Source: Cupriavidus neocaledonicus
GTDB taxonomy: Bacteria; Pseudomonadota; Gammaproteobacteria; Burkholderiales; Burkholderiaceae
Reading direction: 5' to 3'
Length of the DNA stretch: 51,045 nucleotides
Assembly (NCBI RefSeq): GCF_000372525.1
Contig: NZ_AQUR01000071.1
Location: 1-51,045 of the forward strand
Both the position numbers and the translations under genes were made by a program. The notes under the pieces were generated by a model that saw only the letters and a list, made by a program, of their open reading frames with translations, made no database searches and was not told where the DNA came from. This document shows, one piece after another, positions 18,648-27,241 of this stretch. Position 1 is the stretch's first letter. Every line of letters begins with the position of its first letter.

Positions 18648-19646
18648 CTAGGGAATCAGGACCAGCTTGCCGAAGACCTTGCCGCTTTCCAGCATCTGGT
18701 GGGACGCGACCGCCTGCGCGAGCGGGAAGGCGGCGTGGATGCGCGGCTTGATCCGTCCGTTTTTCAGCAGCGGCATGACATGGCGGGCAATGCTCTGGGC
18801 CATCCGTGTCTTTTCGTAATGGCTCTGGGGGCGCATGGTGGACGAGTGCAGGCTCACCTGGCGCTGCATCAGCGTCAGCAGCTCGACATTGACCGCCGAA
18901 CCCTGCATGAAGGACAGGCTGACATGGCGGCCGCCGAAGGCCATGGCGGCAAGATTGCGGCGGACATAGTCGCCGCCGACGATATCGATGACCACGTCGA
19001 CCCCGCGCCCGTCGGTGTACTCCAGGCAGGCCTTGGTGAAATCGGTGGTGGGCCAGCAGATCGTCGCATCGGCGCCCATGGCGCGCAGTTCCGGAAAACG
19101 GCTTTCGTCGTTGTCGGTGACGATCACGGTTGCGCCCGCGGCATGCGCCATCCGGATCGTAAGCGTGCCGATGCCGCCGGCCGCGCCATGGATCAGGACG
19201 GTTTCGCCCATGGCCAGGCGGCCCAGCTCGAACAGGTTGTGCCATACGGTGAACAGCCCCTCGGGCAAGGCAGCTGCCTCGACCTCGGAAAGCGTGCCGG
19301 GCACGATGAAGGACTGATCGACCGGCGCCGTGCACCACGGCGCATAGCCGCCGCCTGGCACCAGGCTCATCAGCCGCTGGCCCATCAGCTGGCGGTCCAC
19401 ACCGGGACCGCAGTCGACCACTTCGCCGCAGACTTCCAGGCCGAGCACGTCGGTGATGCCGGGCGCCGGCTTGGCGATACCCTGGCGCTGCATGATGTCG
19501 GGCCGGTTGACGCCGGCGGCGAGCACGCGCAGCAGGACTTCGCCAGCACCGGGCTCGGGCATGGGCCGCTCTGCCAGCGTCAGCACACCCGCGTCGCCGG
19601 GTTCACGGGCGATGATGGCTTGCATGGAGCGGGGAAGACTGGTCAT
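18648..19646 (-). CDS. NAD(P)H:quinone oxidoreductase, zinc-free MDR family
   Basis: 332 residues. The N-terminal GroES-like domain has LAAGVNRPDIMQRQG. It lacks the zinc-binding Cys/His pair of alcohol dehydrogenases, which marks the quinone oxidoreductase/PIG3 group. The nucleotide fold carries HGAAGGIGTLTIRMA and a following VTDNDESR segment. It is the most upstream enzyme of the minus-strand run GST-AroQ-GhrA and lies 72 bp downstream of the ABC ATPase gene. It probably reduces an electrophilic enone or quinone (family knowledge). Confidence 0.9.
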   Translation of the reverse strand: MTSLPRSMQAIIAREPGDAGVLTLAERPMPEPGAGEVLLRVLAAGVNRPDIMQRQGIAKPAPGITDVLGLEVCGEVVDCGPGVDRQLMGQRLMSLVPGGGYAPWCTAPVDQSFIVPGTLSEVEAAALPEGLFTVWHNLFELGRLAMGETVLIHGAAGGIGTLTIRMAHAAGATVIVTDNDESRFPELRAMGADATICWPTTDFTKACLEYTDGRGVDVVIDIVGGDYVRRNLAAMAFGGRHVSLSFMQGSAVNVELLTLMQRQVSLHSSTMRPQSHYEKTRMAQSIARHVMPLLKNGRIKPRIHAAFPLAQAVASHQMLESGKVFGKLVLIP

Positions 19647-19718
19647 GGGTGTACCCTCTCTGGCTGCGTTGTCTGGCGCACTGTGTCATGCCTTCGCGTT
19701 GCGAACCTGCATCTGTTC

Positions 19719-20867
19719 TTACGTCCGCTTCTGCGGACTGAAAATGCTGACGCCCTCATCGGGCAGCGCAAGTCCCGCGACCGAGCCGATGGGCCATTGC
19801 TGCATGGCGCCCAGGCCCGCACTGCGCACCGTGACGACCTGACGGGCCGTCATCGGAATGTCCACGTCGATGAACGTATTGATGTGATCGCCCTGGTAGA
19901 CGTGATGGATCACGGTGCCGCTCAACACCGACTCGGCATGCAGATTCTCAAGCTTGATGTGCTCCGGGCGCACGTACACGTCCAGCCGTTCCCCGTCGTG
20001 CGATGCGTCGGCCAGGCGGGCATGCGGGAAGCTGATGAGTCCCGAGCCCAGGCGCAGTTGCACATCCGTGGCCGTCTGGCCGTGATAATGCGCCGGCAGG
20101 ATATTCACGTCGCCCAGGAAGGACGCCACGAACGGATCCTGCGGGTTCTGATACAGATCGGCCGGCGACGCGATCTGCCGAATGATGCCGTTCGACATCA
20201 CCGCGATCCGGTCGGACATGGCCAGCGCCTCGCCCTGGTCGTGGGTGACGAACACTGTGGTCAGGCGCAAGCGGCGCTGGATTTCCCGGATTTCTACCTG
20301 CATGGCGCCGCGCAGGTTCTTGTCCAGGGCCGAGAAGGGCTCGTCCAGCAGCAGTACCTTGGGCTGGATCACCAGCGCCCGCGCCAGGGCCACGCGCTGC
20401 TGCTGGCCGCCCGATAGTTCGCGCGGTTTGCGGTGCCCGAGGCCGTCCAGCTTCACCAGGTCCATCACCTGCTTCACGCGCTGTGCGATCTCATCCTTGC
20501 CCACGCCCCGCATGCGCAGGCCATAGCCGATATTGCGCTCGACGGTCATGTGAGGAAAGAGCGCGTAATTCTGGAAGACGATGCCGATCTGCCGCTTGTG
20601 CGGCGGCTCGCAGGTCACCGGCTGGCCATCGATGAAGATCTCGCCGGTGTCGGCTTCCGCAAAGCCGGCGATGAGATTGAGGAGCGTCGTCTTGCCGCAA
20701 CCGGACGGGCCCAGCAGGGTGAGGAATTCCCCGCGTCGAATCTTCAGCGAGAGCTCGTGCAGCACGGTGTGGTCGTGATACCTCTTGACCACCCTTTCCA
20801 GGCTGACTGCGGTATCGGGCTGTGCGTGGTGTTGCTGTGCGGCAGGCTCGGAGTTGGCTACGTTCAT
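19719..20867 (-). CDS. ABC transporter ATP-binding protein, polyamine/Fe type (PotA-like)
   Basis: 382 residues. Walker A GPSGCGKTT, Q-loop FQNYALFPHMTV, signature LSGGQQQR, Walker B VLLLDEPFSALD and the H-loop VFVTHDQGEA are all intact. The C-terminal extension from about residue 255 is a TOBE domain (DVYVRPEHIKLEN). This CUT1/POPT-type ATPase has no permease next to it. The nearest partners are the binding protein and two permeases at 27633-30423, on the opposite strand. Start at 20867 (MNVANSEP) is chosen; an in-frame ATG at 20921 adds a non-conserved leader. Confidence 0.9.
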   Translation of the reverse strand: MNVANSEPAAQQHHAQPDTAVSLERVVKRYHDHTVLHELSLKIRRGEFLTLLGPSGCGKTTLLNLIAGFAEADTGEIFIDGQPVTCEPPHKRQIGIVFQNYALFPHMTVERNIGYGLRMRGVGKDEIAQRVKQVMDLVKLDGLGHRKPRELSGGQQQRVALARALVIQPKVLLLDEPFSALDKNLRGAMQVEIREIQRRLRLTTVFVTHDQGEALAMSDRIAVMSNGIIRQIASPADLYQNPQDPFVASFLGDVNILPAHYHGQTATDVQLRLGSGLISFPHARLADASHDGERLDVYVRPEHIKLENLHAESVLSGTVIHHVYQGDHINTFIDVDIPMTARQVVTVRSAGLGAMQQWPIGSVAGLALPDEGVSIFSPQKRT

Positions 20868-21278
20868 GGTGGTACGGAGATTGAGGAGTATGCCGTGCTC
20901 CAGGCTTGGGCCCAATGACATCGAGGCCGAGCTGGTACTGGCAAGCAGGATAAGTCAATCCGCCAGTATCGGGACTTTGCCGAAACTGATGCGGTCCCTC
21001 GGAAAAAACGAAATGGCCGTTTGCAGGTGCAGGCGGCGCGCAGGCGCTGGCCGGGAACGCCTTGTGGTGCGCGGGTGCGAGCGGCGGTGCGGCGCGCTTC
21101 GGCGGGCGCTTTACTTTTTCCTAAGTCCTGAGTCTGAAAAACGTGATTTCCAAACCAGGTGGGCTTCATCAAACTGGCCACCGTCGATGAGCGATGTCTC
21201 CAGGGCGCCAGTACGCCTTGCCGTCGAAGCTTCCGTGCCTGGGCGACTGACCGGGGCGATCATTCTTGGGAAATTCAA
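20868..21278. promoter_or_regulatory. Divergent control region between ABC ATPase and monooxygenase genes
   Basis: 411 bp without a convincing gene. Two dyads stand out. TACTGGC at 20936-20942 pairs with GCCAGTA at 20962-20968. TTTTTC at 21115-21120 pairs with GAAAAA at 21136-21141, in a locally AT-richer stretch that could hold the monooxygenase promoter. Both are candidates for regulator binding; no known consensus is matched. Confidence 0.35.
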
Positions 21279-22532
21279 ATGTCAGTGGAAAAATTCAACA
21301 CCGTGGTGGTCGGTGCTGGCCAGGCGGGCATCGCGATGAGTGAGCATCTCGCGCACATGGGTGTGCAGCATGTCGTGCTGGAACGCAGCCGCATCGCAGA
21401 ACGCTGGCGTTCGGAACGTTGGGATTCTCTGGTCGCGAATGGACCGGCCTGGCATGACCGTTTTCCCGGGATGAAGTTCGAAGGCATTTCGCCGGAGACC
21501 TTTCCGTCAAAAGAGCGCATGGCCCAGTATTTCGAGAACTATGCCGCCATGCTGAAGGCGCCGGTCCGTACCGGCGTGGAAGTCAGGCAGGTGGAACGGC
21601 ATCGAGGGCGTCCCGGTTTCAGGGTGACGACCTCCGACGGCATCATCGAGGCAAACAACGTCGTTGCCGCAACCGGCCCGTTCCAGACGCCGGCCTATCC
21701 GAAGATCGTGCCTGAGAGCGAAAAGATCCGGCAGCTGCATTCCTCGGCCTACAAGAATCCGGGCCAGCTGGCGGATGGCGGAGTGCTCGTGGTGGGCGCG
21801 GGCGCTTCCGGCTCACAGATCGCCGAAGAGCTGCGCCAGGCCGGCAAGACGGTTTATCTCTCGGTCGGCGAGCATTACCGCCCCCCGCGCGCGTACCGTG
21901 GCCGTGACTACTGCTGGTGGCTGGGCGCGCTCGGGCTGTGGGATGAAGTGAGGATCCGGCCCAAGAAGGCGCACGTCGCTTTCGCCGTGAGCGGCTATGA
22001 AGGCGGCAAGACCGTCGATTTCCGGCGCCTGGCGCACGCGGGCATCAACCTGGTCGGCCTGACCCAGGCCTACAACGATGGCGTCATGACGTTCGAGCCA
22101 GGCCTGCCCGAGAACATCGCCGAAGGCGACCGCGCCTACTTCGACGTGCTGCGCGAAGCGGATGCCTACATCGAAGAGAACGGCCTGCCGTTTCCGCCGG
22201 AACCCGAGGCCTGGGAGCTGCTGCCGGACCCGGAATGCCTGAAGCACCCGATCCTCAGCCTCGACCTGGCTGAAGCCGGCATCACCACGATTCTGTGGGC
22301 GACCGGTTTCAAGTTCGATTTCAACTGGCTGAACGTGAAGAATGCCTTCGACGAGAAGGGAGACCCGTTCCACAAGCGCGGCATCTCCGCCGAAAGCGGC
22401 ATCTATTTCCTGGGCTTGCCGAATCTGGTCAACCGGGCGTCGTCCTTCATCTATGGCGTCTGGCACGATGCCAAATACATCGCTGACCATATCGTGCTCC
22501 AGAACGGATATATGACGTATGAGCGGTCTTGA
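21279..22532 (+). CDS. Flavin-dependent monooxygenase (CzcO/FMO-like)
   Basis: 417 residues with two dinucleotide-binding folds: FAD at the N-terminus (VVVGAGQAGIAMSEHLAHMG) and NADPH near residue 165 (VLVVGAGASGSQIAEELRQ). The layout matches class B flavin monooxygenases of the COG2072 type, which N- or S-oxygenate soft nucleophiles or perform Baeyer-Villiger reactions. The FMO signature is only partly conserved (a His-Ser-Ser-Ala-Tyr stretch after residue 145). Start at 21279: the upstream ATG at 21159 gives a non-conserved leader. The gene is followed by a strong terminator-like hairpin. Confidence 0.88.
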   Translation: MSVEKFNTVVVGAGQAGIAMSEHLAHMGVQHVVLERSRIAERWRSERWDSLVANGPAWHDRFPGMKFEGISPETFPSKERMAQYFENYAAMLKAPVRTGVEVRQVERHRGRPGFRVTTSDGIIEANNVVAATGPFQTPAYPKIVPESEKIRQLHSSAYKNPGQLADGGVLVVGAGASGSQIAEELRQAGKTVYLSVGEHYRPPRAYRGRDYCWWLGALGLWDEVRIRPKKAHVAFAVSGYEGGKTVDFRRLAHAGINLVGLTQAYNDGVMTFEPGLPENIAEGDRAYFDVLREADAYIEENGLPFPPEPEAWELLPDPECLKHPILSLDLAEAGITTILWATGFKFDFNWLNVKNAFDEKGDPFHKRGISAESGIYFLGLPNLVNRASSFIYGVWHDAKYIADHIVLQNGYMTYERS

Positions 22533-22586
22533 GCCTGTGCTCGAGGCGGCACGGTGACCTGTCATTGGTAACGAGGTCGCACGCGC

Positions 22587-22626
22587 GAGCTGCCGGATCG
22601 GGTGATCCGGCAGCTCATTGTTTTTT
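22587..22626 (+). terminator. Intrinsic terminator or attenuator just before the FMN dehydrogenase start
   Basis: A perfect 13-bp stem (GAGCTGCCGGATC with GATCCGGCAGCTC, loop GGGT) is followed by ATTG and six T. It is the clearest rho-independent terminator in the window. It lies only 12 nt before the next start codon, with that gene's Shine-Dalgarno immediately after the T-run. The downstream gene therefore cannot have a separate promoter beyond it and must be expressed by read-through or regulated antitermination. Confidence 0.85.
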
Positions 22627-22638
22627 CCAGGAGTTCCG

Positions 22639-23784
22639 ATGACCGAGATCACGTGCATCGAAGACCTGCGCCGGCTGGCGAGAAAGCGCGTGCCGCGCAT
22701 GTTCTATGACTATGTCGACGGCGGTTCGTGGACCGAATATACCTACCGTGCCAACGAGGCGGATTTTCAGCGTATCGAATTCCGCCAGCGCGTGGCGGTC
22801 GACATTACCGAGCGCAGTACCGCCAGCACCATGGTGGGTCAGCCGGTCAGCATGCCGTTGGCGATCGCGCCCACCGGGTTGACCGGCATGCAGCACGCCG
22901 ACGGAGAAATTCTGGCCGCGCGCGCGGCGAAGCGGCACGGCATCCCTTTCACCTTGTCCACCATGAGCATCTGCCCGATCGAGGCGGTGGCGGAAGCGAC
23001 CGGGCGCCATCCGTTCTGGTTCCAGCTCTATGTGCTGCGCGACCGGACCTTTGTCGAGAGCCTGATCGACCGCGCCAGGAATGCCAACTGTTCGGCGCTC
23101 GTGGTCACGATGGACCTGCAGGTCTTCGGCCAGCGGCACAAGGACAAGAAAAACGGCCTGTCCACGCCGCCCAGGCCGACGCTGCGCAACCTTGTGAACA
23201 TGGCGAGCAAGCCGCGCTGGTGCATGGGCATGCTGGGTACCAGACACCGTCAGTTCGGCAATATCGTCGGGCATGCCAGGGGCGTCGACAGTATCGGATC
23301 GCTGGTGGAGTGGACTCGGGAACAGTTCGATCCGCGCCTGTCCTGGCAGGATGTCGAATGGATCAAGAAGCGGTGGGATGGGAAGCTGATCGTCAAGGGC
23401 ATCCAGGACCCCGAGGATGCGCGACTGGCGGTGGCAAGCGGCGCCGATGCCATCATCGTGTCCAACCATGGCGGGCGCCAGCTGGACGGGGCCGCGTCAT
23501 CGATCTCCACATTGCCGCGCATCGTGGAAGCGGTCGGGGATCGGGTGGAAGTCCATATGGATGGTGGCATCCGCTCGGGCCAGGATGTGCTCAAGGCCAT
23601 CGCGCTCGGGGCACGTGGCACGTATATCGGTCGCGCCATGATGTATGGCCTGGGCGCCCTCGGCGAGCCAGGCGTGTCCACGGCCTTGAACATCATTCAG
23701 AACGAGCTCGATCTCTCCATGGCGTTTTGCGGCAAGACGGATATCCAGTCGGTCGACCGCAGCATCCTGCTGACTTCATTCTGA
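22639..23784 (+). CDS. FMN-dependent alpha-hydroxy acid dehydrogenase (LldD-like)
   Basis: 381 residues, a TIM-barrel flavoenzyme that oxidises L-2-hydroxy acids. N-terminal FYDYVDGGSWTEYT holds the substrate-binding Tyr. APTGLTGMQHADGE and TLSTMSICPIEAVAE line the FMN site. Lys in LIVKGIQDPEDA and the catalytic His-Gly-Gly-Arg in SNHGGRQLDGA are intact, followed by the FMN phosphate loop (DGGIRSGQDVLKA). Start at 22639 after CCAGGAG. Whether it is lactate dehydrogenase, glycolate oxidase or mandelate dehydrogenase cannot be decided. The neighbours suggest a role in degrading an imported N-containing compound (inference). Confidence 0.92.
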   Translation: MTEITCIEDLRRLARKRVPRMFYDYVDGGSWTEYTYRANEADFQRIEFRQRVAVDITERSTASTMVGQPVSMPLAIAPTGLTGMQHADGEILAARAAKRHGIPFTLSTMSICPIEAVAEATGRHPFWFQLYVLRDRTFVESLIDRARNANCSALVVTMDLQVFGQRHKDKKNGLSTPPRPTLRNLVNMASKPRWCMGMLGTRHRQFGNIVGHARGVDSIGSLVEWTREQFDPRLSWQDVEWIKKRWDGKLIVKGIQDPEDARLAVASGADAIIVSNHGGRQLDGAASSISTLPRIVEAVGDRVEVHMDGGIRSGQDVLKAIALGARGTYIGRAMMYGLGALGEPGVSTALNIIQNELDLSMAFCGKTDIQSVDRSILLTSF

Positions 23785-23796
23785 GAACGCCCCTGT

Positions 23797-23825
23797 GGCG
23801 TCCGGGCCGAGGCCGGCAGGACGCC
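23797..23825. terminator. Hairpin between convergent FMN dehydrogenase and M20 hydrolase
   Basis: GGCGTCC (23797-23803) pairs with GGACGCC (23819-23825). The loop itself contains a GGCC-GA-GGCC palindrome. It fills most of the 46 bp between convergent stop codons and lacks a T-run. Confidence 0.45.
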
Positions 23826-23830
23826 GGGAC

Positions 23831-25006
23831 TTATCGACAGAGAAATTCGACGAGGCCGCCCAGCATGCGGTCGCAGGCTTCGATCTGCGCCAGCTCCACA
23901 TACTCGTCGGCCTTGTGCGCGACTTCAATGCTCCCGGGCCCGCAGATCAGCACTGGCGTTTCGTTCCAGCTCTGCCGGAACAATCCCCCCTCGCTGCCAT
24001 AGTCCACCCTGGCGCATGGGGTGCCCGCGGGGAGCAGCGAGGCGAGCAGGCCGACAGCAGGCGAATCCTCGCGCGTGTTCAGGCTGGGATAGCTGTTCGT
24101 CATCTGGATGTCTGGTAACGGCGCCGCAGGATCCAGCGCCTCATTCCTGACGCGCTCGGCCAGGCGTTCCAGGACGCGCTTCAGGATCTCCTCCGGCTTG
24201 TCTTCCGAGACGTTGCGAATTTCGAAACTGACTTCACATTCGCTGGGCACGATGTTCAAGGCGCGCCCGCCGTGGATGACGCCGGCGTGGACAGTGCTGT
24301 AGGGCACGCCGTAGCCCGCCTCGCGCGGACCGCTTTGCGCCAGTTCACGCTGCACGTCCCGCAGGGATGCGACGAGGTCGCTGGCCATGTGGATGGCGTT
24401 GAAGAACCTGGGCGCCAGGCCTGAGTGGCCGGCCTGGCCACAGCAGACCGCCCGGTAGGCAGCCTTGCCCTTGTGACCGGTGCCGATCCGCATCAGGGTC
24501 GGCTCGCCGACAATGCACAGGTAGGGTGCAGGAAGGCTGTTCTCCAGGCGGCGCAGCAGGTGGCGCACGCCAACGCAACCGATTTCCTCATCGAAGGACA
24601 GCGCCAGCTGCAAGGGACGCTGGAGCGGCTGCCGGGCGGCTGCCACCATGGCGGTGACGGCGCAGGCCACGAAGCCTTTCATGTCGGCTGTGCCGCGTCC
24701 GTAGACGCGGCCATCCCGGTGCGTTGCCTCAAAAGGGGGTGACGTCCAGGGCTGGCCTTCCACCGGCACCACATCGGTATGGCCGGAGAGCAGGACGCCC
24801 GGAACGCCCACCGGACCGACCGTCGCAAACAGATTGGAGCGGCTGGGATCCTGCGGGTCGGGCGCGAGCATCGATTCGATGCCGGCTTCCGCCAGGATGT
24901 CCCGGACCTTGTGGATCAGCGCGATGTTTGGCGTCAGGGAAACCGATGCGAAAGAAACGAGCGTTTCCAGGAGAGAGACGCTTGCGGAGGAGGCTTGATT
25001 TTCCAT
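23831..25006 (-). CDS. M20 metallopeptidase, acetylornithine deacetylase-like
   Basis: 391 residues. Zinc-ligand and catalytic motifs of the ArgE/DapE/CPG2 family are all present: SGHTDVVPV (His and catalytic Asp), GRGTADMKG (bridging Asp), DEEIGCVG (catalytic Glu plus Glu ligand), GEPT, and a C-terminal His (VAHKADEYV). The lid domain with VHAGVIHGGRALNIVPSEC is intact. Annotated ArgE-like members often hydrolyse N-acyl amino acids other than acetylornithine. The gene lies next to polyamine-type transport and RidA/DUF1028 genes, so amide-bond hydrolysis of an imported compound is likely. Start at 25006 chosen over an ATG at 25030. Confidence 0.9.
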   Translation of the reverse strand: MENQASSASVSLLETLVSFASVSLTPNIALIHKVRDILAEAGIESMLAPDPQDPSRSNLFATVGPVGVPGVLLSGHTDVVPVEGQPWTSPPFEATHRDGRVYGRGTADMKGFVACAVTAMVAAARQPLQRPLQLALSFDEEIGCVGVRHLLRRLENSLPAPYLCIVGEPTLMRIGTGHKGKAAYRAVCCGQAGHSGLAPRFFNAIHMASDLVASLRDVQRELAQSGPREAGYGVPYSTVHAGVIHGGRALNIVPSECEVSFEIRNVSEDKPEEILKRVLERLAERVRNEALDPAAPLPDIQMTNSYPSLNTREDSPAVGLLASLLPAGTPCARVDYGSEGGLFRQSWNETPVLICGPGSIEVAHKADEYVELAQIEACDRMLGGLVEFLCR

Positions 25007-25065
25007 CTCTGGCCCTTCTTGATGGGGCATTGCCGAAACACGGCATGACCGATGCCGCGGGCGTT

Positions 25066-26040
25066 TCAGGACGCCGATTTCAGCGGCGCTGCGATATGGG
25101 GATCGAAGAAGCTTGGCGCGCTCATCCCGGGGATGTATTGGTCGGAGATATAAGCGCGGCAGCGTTCCATGAAAATTCTCGTCAGTCTTGACTGTTTCAT
25201 CGGCTTGTAAGTCGCCAGCCCGAGCAACATGGGCCGATGGGTACCGGCAAGGCGGACCCGCACCAGGCGCTTTCCATCGAGCGACTGATCGGATTTGGGG
25301 CGCACATTGAAGAGTGCGTAGCCAATGCCGTTGGCGACCATGGACCGGACCACTTCCGTGGACTGGGAACGCGCCGCGATGTTCGGCGTCACACCGGCCT
25401 TTTCAAACAGGGAGGTGAAATAGTCACGGCTCATCGGCATATCGAGCAGGACGTAGGGTTCGGGCGCCAGCTCCTCGAAGGAGACGACTTTCTGCTGCGC
25501 CAGCGGATGGACCTCGCTCACCAGCACATAGGGCGGCATCGTCGCCAGGCTCTCGAACTGGATGTCATCGTCAAGGTGCAGGTCGTAGGTGATTGCCAGG
25601 TCAATCTCGAGTGCATGGAGCTTGTTCATCAAGACCTCCTGGTCGCCTTCGACCATCTGCAGCTCGATTTTCTTGAACGCGCGCGCAAAGCCGAAGATGA
25701 CCTCGGGCGCAATCATGGCCGTGAGCGACTGGAAGCTTCCCACCCGCAAGGTGCCCTGGATGACGTCGCCCGAATCGGAGGCGATTTCATAGAGTTGGGA
25801 CGACCGTCCGAGCATGTCTTCGCAGTGTTGCAGGACCAGCTTGCCGATGGTGGTCAGGCCAATGCCCTTGGAAGGATGGCGCACGAACAACTGCACGCCC
25901 AGTTCGGCCTCGATATGGGCAATCGCTGCGGAGATCGAGGGCGAGGAGATGTGGATTTGCGTCGACGCAGCGGCGATGCTGCCATGCTTCGCCGTTGCGA
26001 CGAAATACTCCATCTGGCGCAGGGAAATGCGATTGAGCAT
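25066..26040 (-). CDS. LysR-family transcriptional regulator
   Basis: 324 residues starting MLNRISLRQMEYFVATAKHG. The HTH spans residues 5-65 (AAASTQIHISSPSISAAIAH), followed by an effector domain (VGSFQSLTAMIAPEVIFGF) and a short C-terminal tail. It is co-directional with, and embedded between, the DUF1028 gene and the M20 hydrolase gene. The likely targets are this operon and the divergent transporter operon whose shared control region starts at 27242 (inference). Longer in-frame starts up to 26211 precede a non-conserved leader. Confidence 0.9.
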   Translation of the reverse strand: MLNRISLRQMEYFVATAKHGSIAAASTQIHISSPSISAAIAHIEAELGVQLFVRHPSKGIGLTTIGKLVLQHCEDMLGRSSQLYEIASDSGDVIQGTLRVGSFQSLTAMIAPEVIFGFARAFKKIELQMVEGDQEVLMNKLHALEIDLAITYDLHLDDDIQFESLATMPPYVLVSEVHPLAQQKVVSFEELAPEPYVLLDMPMSRDYFTSLFEKAGVTPNIAARSQSTEVVRSMVANGIGYALFNVRPKSDQSLDGKRLVRVRLAGTHRPMLLGLATYKPMKQSRLTRIFMERCRAYISDQYIPGMSAPSFFDPHIAAPLKSAS

Positions 26041-26149
26041 GTCGAGATCAGGAAAAGGGGAACGGTCCAGTGTACTGGAGAAGGTTTGCCCTTTCGAGTG
26101 CCGGCCGCCTGACCGGCGCTGCCACGCTTCATTCGATGCGTCGGACTGG

Positions 26150-26821
26150 TCACAGGTTTCCGGGAACGCCAAAGCTGGGCGCCGCACGGGGATCGAGCGC
26201 CCGCTTGACATAGTCCTTCAGCTGCGGCGCATAGACCTGCCAGGCGGCATGGAGAGCCCCGACCGGATCGCTTTCTATCCAGTCCAGGCGCAGATCCACG
26301 ACAGGCCAGTTTTGTGCGTCGTACACCAACAGGCCTGCCGAATGCACCGGGCCCTCCTCGCCGCCGGCGGCCTGGCCGGCGAGCATGGCCTGCATCAGCC
26401 GTTGCGCGAGCGCGCCTTCGGTCTGCTCGAAAGCCGACAGCATGGCCTGGGGCACGTCACGCGTCGCCAGCATATTGCCCGCGCATGCGGCATGGGTGCC
26501 GACCACGCTGGCCAGGGTGCCCAGCGCCCTGGCGCCCGTGAAAACCGCTGGCGGGTTGTGCGCGTCGATGGCCATGAGCTGGCGATACTCGATATGGGGG
26601 CGCTGCTGGAGTTCCGCGAGGGCGCGTTCCGGCGTCAGGCCGCTGGCCATCAGGTCCAGGGCGAGGGGCCCCAGGTCCGGGTCGGTAATGTTCTGGCTCG
26701 CAGCTGCGCCGACCCCTTTGCGGCCGCGGATACAGCGCGAGGCAACCGCCGGTGACGAGGACGCCACGGCGGCGCCGAACTGGCCGGTGGCGGGGCACCG
26801 TGCAATGATGGAAAAGGTCAT
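26150..26821 (-). CDS. DUF1028 family protein (Ntn-hydrolase-like fold)
   Basis: 223 residues. The N-terminus TFSIIARCPATGQFGAAVASSS and the block GKGVGAAASQNITDPDLG (written here as RKGVGAAASQ) are DUF1028 hallmarks, as are GNMLA and the late D-L-R-L-D-W segment. DUF1028 proteins resemble N-terminal nucleophile hydrolases. Their genes commonly sit beside RidA-like genes and amidohydrolases, as here, and are inferred to act on amide or imine intermediates. The gene starts 6 bp after the ridA-like stop, so the two are co-translated. Confidence 0.9.
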   Translation of the reverse strand: MTFSIIARCPATGQFGAAVASSSPAVASRCIRGRKGVGAAASQNITDPDLGPLALDLMASGLTPERALAELQQRPHIEYRQLMAIDAHNPPAVFTGARALGTLASVVGTHAACAGNMLATRDVPQAMLSAFEQTEGALAQRLMQAMLAGQAAGGEEGPVHSAGLLVYDAQNWPVVDLRLDWIESDPVGALHAAWQVYAPQLKDYVKRALDPRAAPSFGVPGNL

Positions 26822-26827
26822 GGCAGC

Positions 26828-27241
26828 TCAGTCGGGGATGACAGCGGTGGCGTCGATCTCTACCAGCCACTCGGGGCGGGCCAGAGCCGATACGACGATG
26901 CCGGTCGAAACCGGGAAGACACCCTTCAGCCAGCGGCCCACGACGCGATACACCGCCTCGCGGTAGCGCGGGTCGATGATGTAGATCGTGATCTTGCAGA
27001 TGTCCTCCAGCTCGCCCCCGGCTTCCCCGAGCAGCATCGCGATATTGGCCATGGCCTGCTCCGCCTGCCCGGCGACGTCCCCGATGCACACGCTCTCCGA
27101 GGTGTCGAGGTTCTGGCCGATCTGCCCTCGCAGAAAAACGGTACGGCCGCGCGCGACAACGGCCTGGCAAAGGTCGTTGTCCAGGTTCTGTTCCGGGTAG
27201 GTGACTTTGGTGTTGAAGGTACGGATGCGGGTATGCTTCAT
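26828..27241 (-). CDS. RidA (YjgF/YER057c) family protein lacking the usual catalytic Arg
   Basis: 137 residues of the trimeric RidA fold, with the central AEQAMANIAMLLGEAGGELEDICKITIYI pattern and C-terminal WLVEIDATAVIP. In canonical RidA the segment F-P-A-R-S places an Arg that binds the imine carboxylate. Here it reads FPVSTGIVVSALARPEW, without Arg at that place, so it belongs to a non-deaminase Rid subgroup of unknown activity. First gene of the minus-strand run RidA-DUF1028-LysR-M20. The ATG at 27241 is preferred over 27328. Confidence 0.88.
   Translation of the reverse strand: MKHTRIRTFNTKVTYPEQNLDNDLCQAVVARGRTVFLRGQIGQNLDTSESVCIGDVAGQAEQAMANIAMLLGEAGGELEDICKITIYIIDPRYREAVYRVVGRWLKGVFPVSTGIVVSALARPEWLVEIDATAVIPD

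Noticed and set aside
18600..20417. A 605-codon plus-strand frame across the quinone reductase and ABC ATPase
   Set aside because: Antisense shadow of two genes with intact signature motifs.
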